NCBI GenBank assembly: GCA_964589785.1
Contig: CAZPUQ010000005.1
Span: forward strand, 124,001-188,000
Origin: JAGVSR01 sp964589785
GTDB lineage: Bacteria; Pseudomonadota; Alphaproteobacteria; Rhizobiales; Hyphomicrobiaceae
DNA: 64,000 bases
Direction: 5' to 3'
Part shown: positions 44,421-53,218 of the stretch, piece after piece
How the letters are laid out: each line of letters begins with the position of its first letter
How positions within the stretch are numbered: position 1 is the stretch's first letter
Translations under genes and position numbers: made by a program
The notes under the pieces: model-generated
Seen by the model: only the letters and a program-made list of their open reading frames with translations
Databases searched by the model: none
What the model was told of the DNA's origin: nothing

Positions 44421-45424
44421 GGCGCGGTCCTCGCAAGCTCTGCCTCGATGCGGCGGAGGAGATCGGCGCCGACCCTGTCCGCCATGCGCGCGCGCACCGG
44501 CTTCAGCGCGGCTTCCCACGCCGTGCGCTCGTCTGGAGTCGGCAGATGGAAATGGGTCTTGCCGGTCGCCTCCATGGCCGCGAGCGCCGCGTCGTTCTCC
44601 TTGGCGGCCTCGGCGTTCGCGTAGGGCGTTGCCTCGCTGAGCGCCCGCGCCAGCGCCGCGCGGACGTCCTCCGGCAGTCCCATCCAGAAGGCGCGGTTCA
44701 CGATGATCGCGTAGCCGAGGAAGCCATGGTTCGTCAGCGTCGCGTGGCGCTGGACTTCAAACATCTTCTGGTTGTCCATGTTGGCAAGCGTGTTCTCCGT
44801 GCCGTCCACGACGCCGGACGACAGAGCCTGATAGGCCTCCGAGAAGGCGAGGACCTGCGGCAGCGCGCCGAGCGCCGTCATCTGCTCCTCGATGACGCGC
44901 GAGGACTGGATGCGGACCTTGAGACCCAAAAGGTCGTCGGGCGCGTGCAATGGCCGGTTGGCGGACAGGATCTTGAAGCCGTTGTTCCAATAGCCGAGGC
45001 CGACGATCCCTTTCTCTTCCAGACGATCGAGCAGCTCGCGGCCGATGGGGCCTTGCGTGATGCGGGCGAGATCCACCGTGTCTCGGAAGAGATAGGGCAG
45101 GTCGAAGACCTCGAAGGCTTTGATGCCGAGCGGCCCGAACTTGGAGAGCGAGGGCGCCAGCATCTCGACGGCGCCGAGCTGCAGCGCTTCGAGCTCCTCC
45201 TTGTCCTTGTAGAGCTGCGAGTTCGGGAAGAGGTCGATACGCACCCGGCCGCCCGTGTAGGCCTCGGCAAGCGCTTTGAAGCGTTCGGCGCCCTTGCTCT
45301 TGTGGGCCTGCGGCGCGGCGACATGGCTGAACTTGATGACGATCGTCGGCTCGGCGGCCCGCGCATCGGAAGCGAGCAGGGCGCCGGCGAGGGCCGCGAG
45401 GCGGGCGAGAACGGCGCGGCGCAT
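44417..45424 (-). CDS. dctP: TRAP transporter solute-binding protein (DctP)
   Basis: 335 residues with a short signal peptide (MRRAVLARLAALAGALLASDARA). The mature protein has IKFSHVAAPQAHKSKGAERFK, FPNSQLYKDKEELEALQLGAVEM and, mid-protein, GLKVRIQSSRVIEEQM with the Arg that binds the ligand carboxylate. So an organic acid ligand is likely; which one cannot be told. First gene of the dctPQM operon. Confidence 0.93.
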   Translation of the reverse strand: MRRAVLARLAALAGALLASDARAAEPTIVIKFSHVAAPQAHKSKGAERFKALAEAYTGGRVRIDLFPNSQLYKDKEELEALQLGAVEMLAPSLSKFGPLGIKAFEVFDLPYLFRDTVDLARITQGPIGRELLDRLEEKGIVGLGYWNNGFKILSANRPLHAPDDLLGLKVRIQSSRVIEEQMTALGALPQVLAFSEAYQALSSGVVDGTENTLANMDNQKMFEVQRHATLTNHGFLGYAIIVNRAFWMGLPEDVRAALARALSEATPYANAEAAKENDAALAAMEATGKTHFHLPTPDERTAWEAALKPVRARMADRVGADLLRRIEAELARTAP

Positions 45425-45500
45425 GTCGATGGCTCGGGCTCAAGGGCAGGAGGCGGCATGGTGGCCGAGCCGGTCGCCAAGTCAAGCGCCCGGAGACGAG

Positions 45501-45689
45501 TCAAGGGCCCGCAGATGTGCGCTCGGCGCGGCGGCGGGTTTCCTCCCAGTCCTTGATAACGGCGCGCACGAGGCGCAGGACGCGCTTGGTCCGCCGGGCA
45601 TCGCGGCGCCTCAGGCACCAGCAGCCACAGCAGAAGCAGGGTTTGCTCGCGAGCCAGAGTGTGACGGCGTATCTCGTTTCCGGTCTCAT
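45501..45689 (-). CDS. Small Cys-rich basic protein, unknown
   Basis: About 62 residues, MRPETRYAVTLWLASKPCFC then CGCWC and a strongly basic helix (RRRDARRTKRVLRLVRAVIKDW). Four cysteines lie within eight residues, suggesting metal or redox chemistry, if it is a real gene. A weak purine-rich site (GGTGAAGAG) precedes the ATG. It sits 14 bases after prmB and before dctP on the same strand. Not recognised. Confidence 0.4.
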   Translation of the reverse strand: MRPETRYAVTLWLASKPCFCCGCWCLRRRDARRTKRVLRLVRAVIKDWEETRRRAERTSAGP

Positions 45690-45703
45690 CTCTTCACCCG
45701 TTT

Positions 45704-46645
45704 TCAGCGCTTCCGGGCCCGCGTGGCTGCCTCGGCCGGCATCGACAGCTCGGCCGCGGTCAAGGCGAACACCTCGCCGGTGCTGTCCTCGGTATCGAGC
45801 CACAGGAACGGCAGGTGCGGATACTCCTCCTCCAGAATATCGAGGCCCGTCCCAACTTCAACGACGAGGACGCCATCCCGTTCCAGATGAGCGGGTGCCT
45901 CGGCGAGGATGCGGCGCACCAGGTCCAAGCCGTCCTCGCCGCCGGCGTGCGCCATGATGGGTTCGGCCTGATATTCGGGCGGAAATTCGCTCATCGCCTC
46001 GGCTGAGACGTACGGCGGATTGGAGAGTATGAGATCGTAGCGCCGCGATCCGACGGCCGAGAACAGGTCGGAGGGGTGCAGCGTGATGCGCTGCTCGAGC
46101 CCGTAGTCGGCGACGTTTCGCGCCGCAACCGCGAGCGCATCGCGGGAAAGGTCGACGGCATCGACGACCGCATTCGGATAGGTGAGTGCGGCGAGAATTG
46201 CAAGGCAGCCCGACCCGGTGCACAGGTCGAGCACGGATGTGATCGCGAGCGGGTCGGGGACGACGGTGGCGAGCTCGCCGTCGATGAGCTCGCCGATGTA
46301 GGAGCGCGGCGCGATCACACGCTCATCGACGTAGAAACGGTGGCCGCGGATGTAGGCCCGGTTGACGAGATAGGGCGCGGGCTTGCGCGTCGCGACGCGC
46401 GCGTCGATGAGGCCGGCGATGCGCGTCCGTTCCTGTAGCGTCAGGCGGCAGTCGAGCCAGGGGTCGAGCTCGTCGACGGGCAGCTCGAGCGCGCTGAGGA
46501 TGAGAAAGGCCGCTTCGTCGAGCGCATTCGATGTGCCATGCCCGTAGCCAAGACCGGCGGCGGAAAAGCGCGACACGCCGTAGCGCAGCCAGTCGCGGAC
46601 GGTCATGAGATCGTTGAGGCGGTTGCCGGCGTCGGACGTGATCAT
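45704..46645 (-). CDS. prmB: Ribosomal protein L3 N5-glutamine methyltransferase
   Basis: SAM-dependent methyltransferase of the PrmB/PrmC (HemK) type, 313 residues. The SAM motif is VLDLCTGSGCLAILAAL and the catalytic NPPY is in LSNPPYVSAEAM. PrmB rather than PrmC is favoured by the N-terminal LMTVRDWLRYGVSRFSAAGLGYGHGTSNALDEA-type start and YLVNRAYIRGHRFYVDERVIAPRS segments. It follows the Anbu gene by 68 bases on the same strand. Confidence 0.93.
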   Translation of the reverse strand: MITSDAGNRLNDLMTVRDWLRYGVSRFSAAGLGYGHGTSNALDEAAFLILSALELPVDELDPWLDCRLTLQERTRIAGLIDARVATRKPAPYLVNRAYIRGHRFYVDERVIAPRSYIGELIDGELATVVPDPLAITSVLDLCTGSGCLAILAALTYPNAVVDAVDLSRDALAVAARNVADYGLEQRITLHPSDLFSAVGSRRYDLILSNPPYVSAEAMSEFPPEYQAEPIMAHAGGEDGLDLVRRILAEAPAHLERDGVLVVEVGTGLDILEEEYPHLPFLWLDTEDSTGEVFALTAAELSMPAEAATRARKR

Positions 46646-46713
46646 GGGACGGTGGCGCTCCACATATCTCGCCCGGCCTGCGCGCGGGCTCTGCCGTCGG
46701 GCGGCTGAAGGCG

Positions 46714-47445
46714 TCAGCCCTTGAATTCGTCGATGGTGCTGAACGCCTCGCGCAGCGCTTTCGCCCAGGACGTCGACAGGGTCTTGAAATACGCGTCGTC
46801 CTGATGGATTCGATGGCTTCGTTGCACGTCGAGGCTGTCGCGATCGTAGATCAAAAGGTCGATCGGCATCCCGACGGACAGGTTGGAGCGCAGCGTGGAA
46901 TCGAACGACAGGAGCACGAGCTTCGCCGCCTCCCCGAGCCGCATGCCGGGATCGGCGACGCGGTCGAGGATTGGCTTGCCGTATTTGTGCTCGCCGATCT
47001 GCAGGAACGGCGTGTCGTAGGAGGCCTCGATGAAGTTGCCTTCCGAATAGATTTGGAAGATGCGCGGCGGCTCCGGCGCGATCTGGCCGCCGAGAATGAA
47101 GGAGGCGTAGAATCCGGCGCGGGTCGACTCCAAGGCCTCGCCATCGACGCGCCGCACCTCGCGCACCGCATCCCCGACGATGCGCGCGGCCCGGTACATC
47201 GACGTGGCGGTCATCAGGTTGTGCTCGCAGCCTGATCCCTCGACCAATTGCTCGTTCAGGATGCTGACCACGGATTGGCTGATGCCGAGGTTGCCCGCGG
47301 TCAGCAGGACCACCACGCGCTCGCCCGGCCGGCGCCAGTAATGCAGCTTGCGGAACTGCGAGATGTTGTCGACCCCGGCGTTGGTGCGGGTGTCGGCGGC
47401 GAAGACGATGCCGCGGTCGAGGCGCAGGGCGACGCCGTAGGTCAT
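46714..47445 (-). CDS. Anbu proteasome-type peptidase
   Basis: 243-residue member of the Ntn-hydrolase (proteasome beta) superfamily. After removal of Met the N-terminal Thr 2 (TYGVALRLDRGIVFAADTRTNAG) is the predicted nucleophile; the conserved Asp and Lys of proteasome beta subunits are represented by DTRTNAG and the FRKLHYW region. HlyU/HslV-like length but with the Anbu C-terminus (LRSNLSVGMPIDLLIYDRD). Last gene of a four-gene Anbu operon with ATP-grasp, alpha-E and transglutaminase proteins. Known Anbu assemblies are open rings; the cellular substrate is not established. Confidence 0.93.
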   Translation of the reverse strand: MTYGVALRLDRGIVFAADTRTNAGVDNISQFRKLHYWRRPGERVVVLLTAGNLGISQSVVSILNEQLVEGSGCEHNLMTATSMYRAARIVGDAVREVRRVDGEALESTRAGFYASFILGGQIAPEPPRIFQIYSEGNFIEASYDTPFLQIGEHKYGKPILDRVADPGMRLGEAAKLVLLSFDSTLRSNLSVGMPIDLLIYDRDSLDVQRSHRIHQDDAYFKTLSTSWAKALREAFSTIDEFKG

Positions 47446-47464
47446 GGCAGGGCGAGGCTCGAAG

Positions 47465-48277
47465 CTATTGCTGCTGAGCGCCTTGCTGCTGGACTTCGAC
47501 TGCCACGTCAAGCGTCTCGTTCCAGCCGCCCCGGTGATTGCCGCGGATCGGTGCGGCGGTGGCCGCGTCGAGCCCGGTCGCCAGCCGCACGTATCGCTCG
47601 GTCGGGCAGATGAGGTTGACCGGGTCGAAGCCCACCCAGCCCAGTCCATCCACCCACGCCTCGGCCCAGGCGTGGTGGGCTTCGGACGGATCGAGCGTGC
47701 CGGCGTGGAAGTATCCGTTGACGTAGCGCGCGGGAATGCCGAGCACGCGCGCCGCCGCGATGAAGATGTGCGCATAGTCCTGACAGACGCCCTTGCCGTC
47801 GGCGAGCGCCTCCGCTGCGGTCGTGTGGAAGTGGGTCGTGCCCACCTCGTAGCCGACTGCCGCTCGCACCGCATGCATGAGGCGGTGCAGCCGGTCGAGG
47901 GTGCAGCCGTTTCGGCAGGAGGCCGCAAGCTTGCGGATCGCGGCGTCGGGCGTCGTGCGCGGCGTCTCGCGCATGAAGATGCGCAGCGGCGCGATCTCCG
48001 GCAGGCCGCGGGCGACGCCGATCCGGTCGGCGGTCTCGACCAGTCCCGTCGCCTCGATGGTGATGCTGTCGTGCTCGGCATCAAGCGCCGTCAGATGCAC
48101 GACGTTGCCGAAGCCGTCCCGGAAGCGGGCCGACCGGTCGATGCCGGGCGCGGAGAGCTGCCAGGACACGACCTTCTGGCCGTCGAACGTCGGCGGCGTC
48201 AGCCGGAGGCTCTCGATCGCGTAGCGGGCGGGTGTTCCGTAGCGGTAGGTGGTCGTGTGTTTGATGTTGAGCAGCAT
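47465..48277 (-). CDS. Transglutaminase-like cysteine peptidase of the Anbu operon
   Basis: 270 residues. N-terminal bacterial transglutaminase-like region (LLNIKHTTTYRYGTPARYAIESLRLTPP) and a transglutaminase core with the catalytic Cys in GKGVCQDYAHIFIAAARVLGIPARYVNGY; the His is in HAWAEAWVDGLGWVGFDPVN, followed by its Asp. Such enzymes in this setting may cleave or crosslink peptides made by the neighbouring ATP-grasp ligase. Nine bases separate it from the alpha-E gene upstream. Confidence 0.93.
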   Translation of the reverse strand: MLLNIKHTTTYRYGTPARYAIESLRLTPPTFDGQKVVSWQLSAPGIDRSARFRDGFGNVVHLTALDAEHDSITIEATGLVETADRIGVARGLPEIAPLRIFMRETPRTTPDAAIRKLAASCRNGCTLDRLHRLMHAVRAAVGYEVGTTHFHTTAAEALADGKGVCQDYAHIFIAAARVLGIPARYVNGYFHAGTLDPSEAHHAWAEAWVDGLGWVGFDPVNLICPTERYVRLATGLDAATAAPIRGNHRGGWNETLDVAVEVQQQGAQQQ

Positions 48278-48286
48278 GGCGGGGTC

Positions 48287-49234
48287 TCAACCGTTGAAGT
48301 GATAGGCGGCCGATATCTGCCGGCCGAGACGATTGTTCCGATCGAGGAAGTCGGTCAGGAACTCGTGCAGGCCGGATTGGAAGATGGTGTCGATGTCGCC
48401 GGCTTCGAGCATGGCGAGGATTTCACCGGCCGCGGCCACCGAGGTTTCCGTCTGGCCGTAGGCGTGTTCCAGCCCTTTCACCGCCTGGTCGATCTCGATA
48501 TAGCAGGCCTTGAGGGAGCGCGGCATCGCGGCGTTGAGGATCAGGTAGTCGGCGATGTTCCACGGCTTGTAGCTCTGCTTGTAGACCCAGCGGTAGCTGC
48601 AATGGGCGGAGACGGACCGCAGGATCGACGCCCATTGCAGGTTGTCGACGCTGGAGCCGACCATCTCGAAGCTGGGCAGCAGGACGTAGTACTTCACGTC
48701 GAGAATGCGCGCGGTGTTGTCGGCGCGCTCCAGGAAGGTGCCGAGCTGGCTGAAGTAGTAAGTATCGTTGCGCAGGATGGTGTTGAGGAGTGCGCCGCGG
48801 TAGGTCGCCGACCGTTCCTTGATCCAGTCCAGCAGCGCCGGCAGCCTGTCGGAGCTGATGTCCTGCGGGTCGATGGCCTGGAACTCGATCCAGGCGCTGT
48901 TGAGGCACTCCCACATCTCGCGCGTCAGCGATGTGCGCTGAGCGCGGCCGTTGCGGCGCGCCGATGAAATGCAGGAGCGCACGCTCGAGGGGTTGCCGCA
49001 GTCGAACAGCAGGTAGTTGATGACATCGGGCGTCGTCAGCGTTTCGTAGCGCGCAAAATAGCCGGCCTCGCAACTGGCGCTTTGAAGCGTCGACCGCCAT
49101 TCCTGGTTGTAGCCCTCGCCTTCGCGGGGCAACAACGCGATGCGGTAGCCGACCTCGATGAGGCGCGCCATGTTCTCCGCGCGCTCCAGGTAGCGCGAAA
49201 GCCAGAACAGATCGTCTGCGGTGCGGCCAAGCAT
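48287..49234 (-). CDS. Alpha-E domain protein of the Anbu operon
   Basis: 315 residues, all helical. MLGRTADDLFWLSRYLERAENMARLIE is the diagnostic start, and LGTFLERADNTARILDVKYY repeats the same ERAxNxAR motif later. Alpha-E proteins accompany circularly permuted ATP-grasp and transglutaminase proteins; their role is unknown. Lies 44 bases after the ATP-grasp gene. Confidence 0.93.
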   Translation of the reverse strand: MLGRTADDLFWLSRYLERAENMARLIEVGYRIALLPREGEGYNQEWRSTLQSASCEAGYFARYETLTTPDVINYLLFDCGNPSSVRSCISSARRNGRAQRTSLTREMWECLNSAWIEFQAIDPQDISSDRLPALLDWIKERSATYRGALLNTILRNDTYYFSQLGTFLERADNTARILDVKYYVLLPSFEMVGSSVDNLQWASILRSVSAHCSYRWVYKQSYKPWNIADYLILNAAMPRSLKACYIEIDQAVKGLEHAYGQTETSVAAAGEILAMLEAGDIDTIFQSGLHEFLTDFLDRNNRLGRQISAAYHFNG

Positions 49235-49278
49235 CGGATGCGCGGTGTCCTCGTTGCAGTCGGGCGGCGGTGGTGCCT

Positions 49279-50694
49279 TCAGTCTTGCAGAATCCAGGTG
49301 TCTTTCGTGCCCCCTCCCTGGCTCGAGTTGACGACGAGAGAGCCTTCGCGGAGCGCAACGCGCGTCAGCCCGCCGGGAACGAGACGGACCCGGTCGCCGA
49401 CGAGCACGAAGGGACGAAGGTCGAGATGGCGCGGGGCGACACCGCCGTCCACGAGCGTCGGGCAGGTCGAGAGCGCAAGCGTCGGCTGGGCGATGTAATT
49501 GCCGGGATTGGCCTTCAGCTTGTCGCGGAACGCGTCGCGCTCCGCCTGCGAGGCGGCGGGGCCGACGAGCATTCCATACCCGCCCGAGCCGTGGACTTCC
49601 TTGACGACGAGCTCGCTCAGGTTCGCGAGCACATAGGCAAGGTCGTCCGGGTTGCGGCAGTGGCGCGACGGCACATTCTTCAGGATCGCCGGAGCGCCGG
49701 TGTAGAATTCGACGATCTCGGGGATGTAGCTGTAGATCGCCTTGTCGTCGGCGATGCCGGCTCCCGGCGCGTTCACGATGGTCACGCGCCCGGAGCGATA
49801 GACGTCGAACAGGCCGGGCACGCCGAGCAACGACGTCGGGTTGAAGACGAGGGGATCGAGGAAGTCGTCGTCGATCCGGCGGTAGAGGACGTCGACGCGG
49901 CGCGGTCCCTGCGTGGTCTTCATGTAGAGCGCCCCGTCGAGGACCACGAGATCCTGGCCCTCGACGAGATCGACGCCCATCCGGTCGGCCAGGAACGAAT
50001 GCTCGAAGTAGGCGCTGTTGCAGACGCCGGGCGTGAGGAGCGCGATGGTGGGGTCCCGGTCGAGGTTCGCATCGGCGACGCTTTCCAGCGTCTCCAGGAG
50101 GTTGTCGGGGTAGGTCTCGACCGGCGCGACGCGGTTCTTGGCGAACAGGTCCGGGAACATGTGCATCATCGTCTCGCGGTTCTCCAACATGTAGGAGACG
50201 CCGGAGGGCGTGCGCGTGTTGTCCTCCAGAACGTAGAAGTCGTTCGGGCCGGTGCGGACGATGTCGATGCCGATGATGTGCGAGTAGACGCCGAGCGGCG
50301 GGTTGACGCCGACCATCTCCGGCACGAAGGCGCTGTTCTGGATCACCAGCTCTTCGGGGATGCGGCCGGCACGCAGGATCTCCTGGCGATGGTAGATGTC
50401 GTACAGGAAGGCGTTGAGCGCCTTCACGCGCTGCTCGATGCCGGCGGCGAGGCGGCGCCATTCGGAGGCGGAGATGATGCGCGGGACGATGTCGAAGGGA
50501 ATCAGGCGCTCGGCCGCCTCGCCCTCGCCGTAGACGGAGAAGGTGATGCCGGTGCGCCGGAACAAGGCCTCGGCCTCGGCCCGCTTCTGCTTCAGGTCCT
50601 CGAGTTTCTGGTTCGCCAGCCACTCGGCTACGGCGCGATACGGCTCCCTGATCTCGCCGTCACACCCATTCATTTCGTCAAACGCCGTCGGCAC
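49279..50694 (-). CDS. Circularly permuted type 2 ATP-grasp protein of the Anbu operon
   Basis: About 471 residues. DEMNGCDGEIREPYRAVAEWL near the start, FYVLEDNTRTPSGVSYMLENRE, LLTPGVCNSAYFEHSFLADRMGV and VKEVHGSGGYGMLVGP are the family blocks; the last is the ATP-grasp nucleotide region. Probable carboxylate-amine ligase, substrate unknown. GTG 50694 is chosen because GGGGGAG stands 8 bases upstream; a TTG at 50754 and ATG 50673 are alternatives. First gene of the Anbu operon. Confidence 0.9.
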   Translation of the reverse strand: MPTAFDEMNGCDGEIREPYRAVAEWLANQKLEDLKQKRAEAEALFRRTGITFSVYGEGEAAERLIPFDIVPRIISASEWRRLAAGIEQRVKALNAFLYDIYHRQEILRAGRIPEELVIQNSAFVPEMVGVNPPLGVYSHIIGIDIVRTGPNDFYVLEDNTRTPSGVSYMLENRETMMHMFPDLFAKNRVAPVETYPDNLLETLESVADANLDRDPTIALLTPGVCNSAYFEHSFLADRMGVDLVEGQDLVVLDGALYMKTTQGPRRVDVLYRRIDDDFLDPLVFNPTSLLGVPGLFDVYRSGRVTIVNAPGAGIADDKAIYSYIPEIVEFYTGAPAILKNVPSRHCRNPDDLAYVLANLSELVVKEVHGSGGYGMLVGPAASQAERDAFRDKLKANPGNYIAQPTLALSTCPTLVDGGVAPRHLDLRPFVLVGDRVRLVPGGLTRVALREGSLVVNSSQGGGTKDTWILQD

Positions 50695-51028
50695 GTCGGC
50701 AACTCCCCCGGATGGGCCGCGTTGACGAGAAGCTGAGTGCAAAGAGCGGTCCAACTCAAAACACCAATCTTATCAGATATTTATCACAGAACCCCCGACC
50801 GGCTGGCGGGCCGCGAGGCGGCATCTGCCGCTTTTTTGGCCACTTTCGAGCTATCGACGCCGACTGCCTATTTTTCGCACTCAGTCGTGCCGGTGAGAAA
50901 AGTCGCGCGCTGTGGCCCGGCGGCGCGATCGCTCCCCGCGACCTTACGGCATGATAGGAACAATGCGGGGCCGGGCATCGGGTTCCGGGCACGTAGGGGC
51001 ATAGGCGGGGCGTGGGGGTCGCAGAGTG
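50695..51028. promoter_or_regulatory. 334-base divergent promoter region, Anbu operon / membrane hydrolase
   Basis: Gene-free. AT-rich between 50752 and 50790 (ACACCAATCTTATCAGATAT and onward), the best candidate for the promoter of the minus-strand Anbu operon. A second less GC-rich patch lies near 50865-50885. No palindromic operator was recognised. Confidence 0.45.
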
Positions 51029-53110
51029 ATGGCGGCGGGTTTCTATCCAGCGGCGGGCGAGCCGGTGCGGGCGGCCTCGGCAAGCCCCGGCATGGACCGG
51101 GTCGGCGTTGTCGTCATCCACGGCGTCGGCGACGCCGAGGCTGGGTGGATGAATGAGCATTTCATTCCGCGCCTGACTGCCCATCCCGCGGGCCCGGCGT
51201 TCGCGGACCACAGCGAGGTCTACGACTTGCCCGACCGCGGCCGCAACCGGCCGGGACAGACGTTCAGGGCGTTCGTGCGTCGCGGCCGCACGACCGGCGG
51301 ACATTCGCTGGCGGTCATGGAGCTGACCTGGGGCGATCTCTCCCGCATCGGAACCGGCTCGATCGCGAACTGGCTCGTGATGCTGAAATTGTTCTACGAG
51401 GCGCCGCAGGTCCTCGGCGACTGCTTCTTCGACAAGACAAAGAACGGGCTCGCCACGACGATCGCGCTGCTCGTCCGGCTCGCCAATTGGATCCTGCGCT
51501 GGCCGATCACGGGCCTCAACATCGTGGCGCTCTTGTGTGCGGTCGCGCTGCTGGCCCGTCAGAAGCTCATGGAGTTCGGTGGTCTGAAGCCGCTGCTGAT
51601 GCTCGAGCTCTCGCACGTGATGGTCGGGCTTCTCGCGCTGCTCGCCGTCCTGTCGCTGCTCTTTGCGCGCTGGCGGGTCTACCGCGACATCGCGCTGACC
51701 GACATTGGCATGTCGACCATGATGTTCTCCGCGCTGTCGGCGGCGGCCATCCTCGTGACACAGAATTTCATCGGGGCCGAGGTGCTGTCCAATCCGGCCA
51801 TCTACCTGATGGCGGCGGGCGTCACCATCTTCGGCTTCTGGCTGATCTGGAACTACGCGGTGTTCATTGCGATCATGCTGCTCGTGGCGCTCGGCGTGCA
51901 GCAGATGTTCGCGGGTCGGCGGACGACGCGCCTCCCCGTCATCCGTCCGGCGGCCGCCGTCAGCCTCAGCGTGGCGCAGGGCGTCCTCTACAAGATCGTC
52001 ATCGCGCTGTTGTGGATCTTCATCTTCGTGACGCTCGATTTCAACGAGCGCACGGAAGCCTCATGCCTGCACGATCCCGTCCGCGCCTGCGCCTATCTCG
52101 CTGACGTTCAGAAGAACCTCATCGGCATCGTCGTCTTCAACCTCATCATGGTTGCCATCCTCGGCGTGACGTTCTTTCTCGTCGCCATGATGCGCGCGCT
52201 CCTGCGCGTGCCGGCCCGGCGGATGCGCTCGCTGGCGCGGTACTGGATGCCGCGCATGGTCGTGAGCCCGCTCGCCATCTTCATTCTTCTCGCCGGCACG
52301 ATCTTCAATCTCGTGATTTTCTACTGGCGCGACTACATTCCCGTCGACTTCTACAAGCAGGCCGACATCCGGCTGGTCCCCTGGCAGGAAGTGGTGAAGG
52401 TCATCATCGGCGGCGGCTCAGCGTTGTCGATCGCGTTCTACGCCTTCCGCGCGCTGCAGCATGCCTCACGCGGCATTCTGCATATCGTGCGCGATCTCGT
52501 GGACCACCAGTTCACGCCGCGCTTCACGCTGTCGCGCTATCTGCTGCCGCGGCCGACACACCAGAACCTCGCGCATCCCCGCCGCGCCAGGATCGAGAGC
52601 CGGCTTGATGTCCTGCTGAAGGAGATCGTCGACAAGGAGGGCTTCGACCGGCTGGTTTTCGTCGCGCACAGCCAGGGCAGCGTCATACTGCACGACTACC
52701 TGAGCACTACGCACGACGACGAGGCGATCCAGAAGGCGCGCGCGATCGACGTGCTGACGCTCGGCTCGCCCCTGACGCATCTCTACAAATACTACTTCGC
52801 GAAATACGCAGCCCTCAGCACCGGCCCCGAGGCGCTCAACCCCCGCCTGACGTCGTGGACCAACCTGTGGCGGGTGGACGACCCCATCGGGAACCGCATC
52901 GAGATGTTCGACCACGGCTTCATCCGCAACGCTCCGCTGCGGCCCGGCGGCCACGTCGACTACTGGAAGGAACGGGACGTCCTGGAGGCGATCGTCGATC
53001 TCACCGAGGGCCGGCCGGTCGCCATCGGCCGCGCGGTTGCGGTGGCCGTCCCCGCTGCGGTTGAAAGCCCGGCTGCGCCGGGCCTCCAGGCCGCTCCGAC
53101 CCCGGTCTGA
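51029..53110 (+). CDS. Polytopic membrane protein with split serine-hydrolase motifs
   Basis: 694 residues. The first strand and oxyanion-type loop VGVVVIHGVGDAE (~25-37) open an alpha/beta-hydrolase fold. Roughly residues 130-500 are hydrophobic, with eight or nine membrane segments. The nucleophile elbow LVFVAHSQGSVILHDYL (Ser ~548) follows, with a candidate His at ~642 in GGHVDYW. So the hydrolase domain is interrupted by a membrane domain. ATG 51029 is chosen over the adjacent GTG. It diverges from the Anbu operon and is followed by a terminator. Not recognised as a named family. Confidence 0.75.
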   Translation: MAAGFYPAAGEPVRAASASPGMDRVGVVVIHGVGDAEAGWMNEHFIPRLTAHPAGPAFADHSEVYDLPDRGRNRPGQTFRAFVRRGRTTGGHSLAVMELTWGDLSRIGTGSIANWLVMLKLFYEAPQVLGDCFFDKTKNGLATTIALLVRLANWILRWPITGLNIVALLCAVALLARQKLMEFGGLKPLLMLELSHVMVGLLALLAVLSLLFARWRVYRDIALTDIGMSTMMFSALSAAAILVTQNFIGAEVLSNPAIYLMAAGVTIFGFWLIWNYAVFIAIMLLVALGVQQMFAGRRTTRLPVIRPAAAVSLSVAQGVLYKIVIALLWIFIFVTLDFNERTEASCLHDPVRACAYLADVQKNLIGIVVFNLIMVAILGVTFFLVAMMRALLRVPARRMRSLARYWMPRMVVSPLAIFILLAGTIFNLVIFYWRDYIPVDFYKQADIRLVPWQEVVKVIIGGGSALSIAFYAFRALQHASRGILHIVRDLVDHQFTPRFTLSRYLLPRPTHQNLAHPRRARIESRLDVLLKEIVDKEGFDRLVFVAHSQGSVILHDYLSTTHDDEAIQKARAIDVLTLGSPLTHLYKYYFAKYAALSTGPEALNPRLTSWTNLWRVDDPIGNRIEMFDHGFIRNAPLRPGGHVDYWKERDVLEAIVDLTEGRPVAIGRAVAVAVPAAVESPAAPGLQAAPTPV

Positions 53111-53150
53111 CAACTGCGCGGACCGTCGTCCAATTCAATTGACAAGGCTG

Positions 53151-53188
53151 GTTGAAAAGCGAACGGGCGCCGGATGCTCCGGCGCCCG
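53151..53188 (-). terminator. Terminator after fhs
   Basis: 11-bp perfect stem CGGGCGCCGGA/TCCGGCGCCCG with a 3-base loop (53164-53174, 53178-53188); on the minus strand it is followed by TTCGCTTTTC. Lies between the convergent hydrolase and fhs genes. Confidence 0.7.
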
Positions 53189-53218
53189 CGGCAGATCGCA
53201 ACGCGTCGGGCCGGTTTC

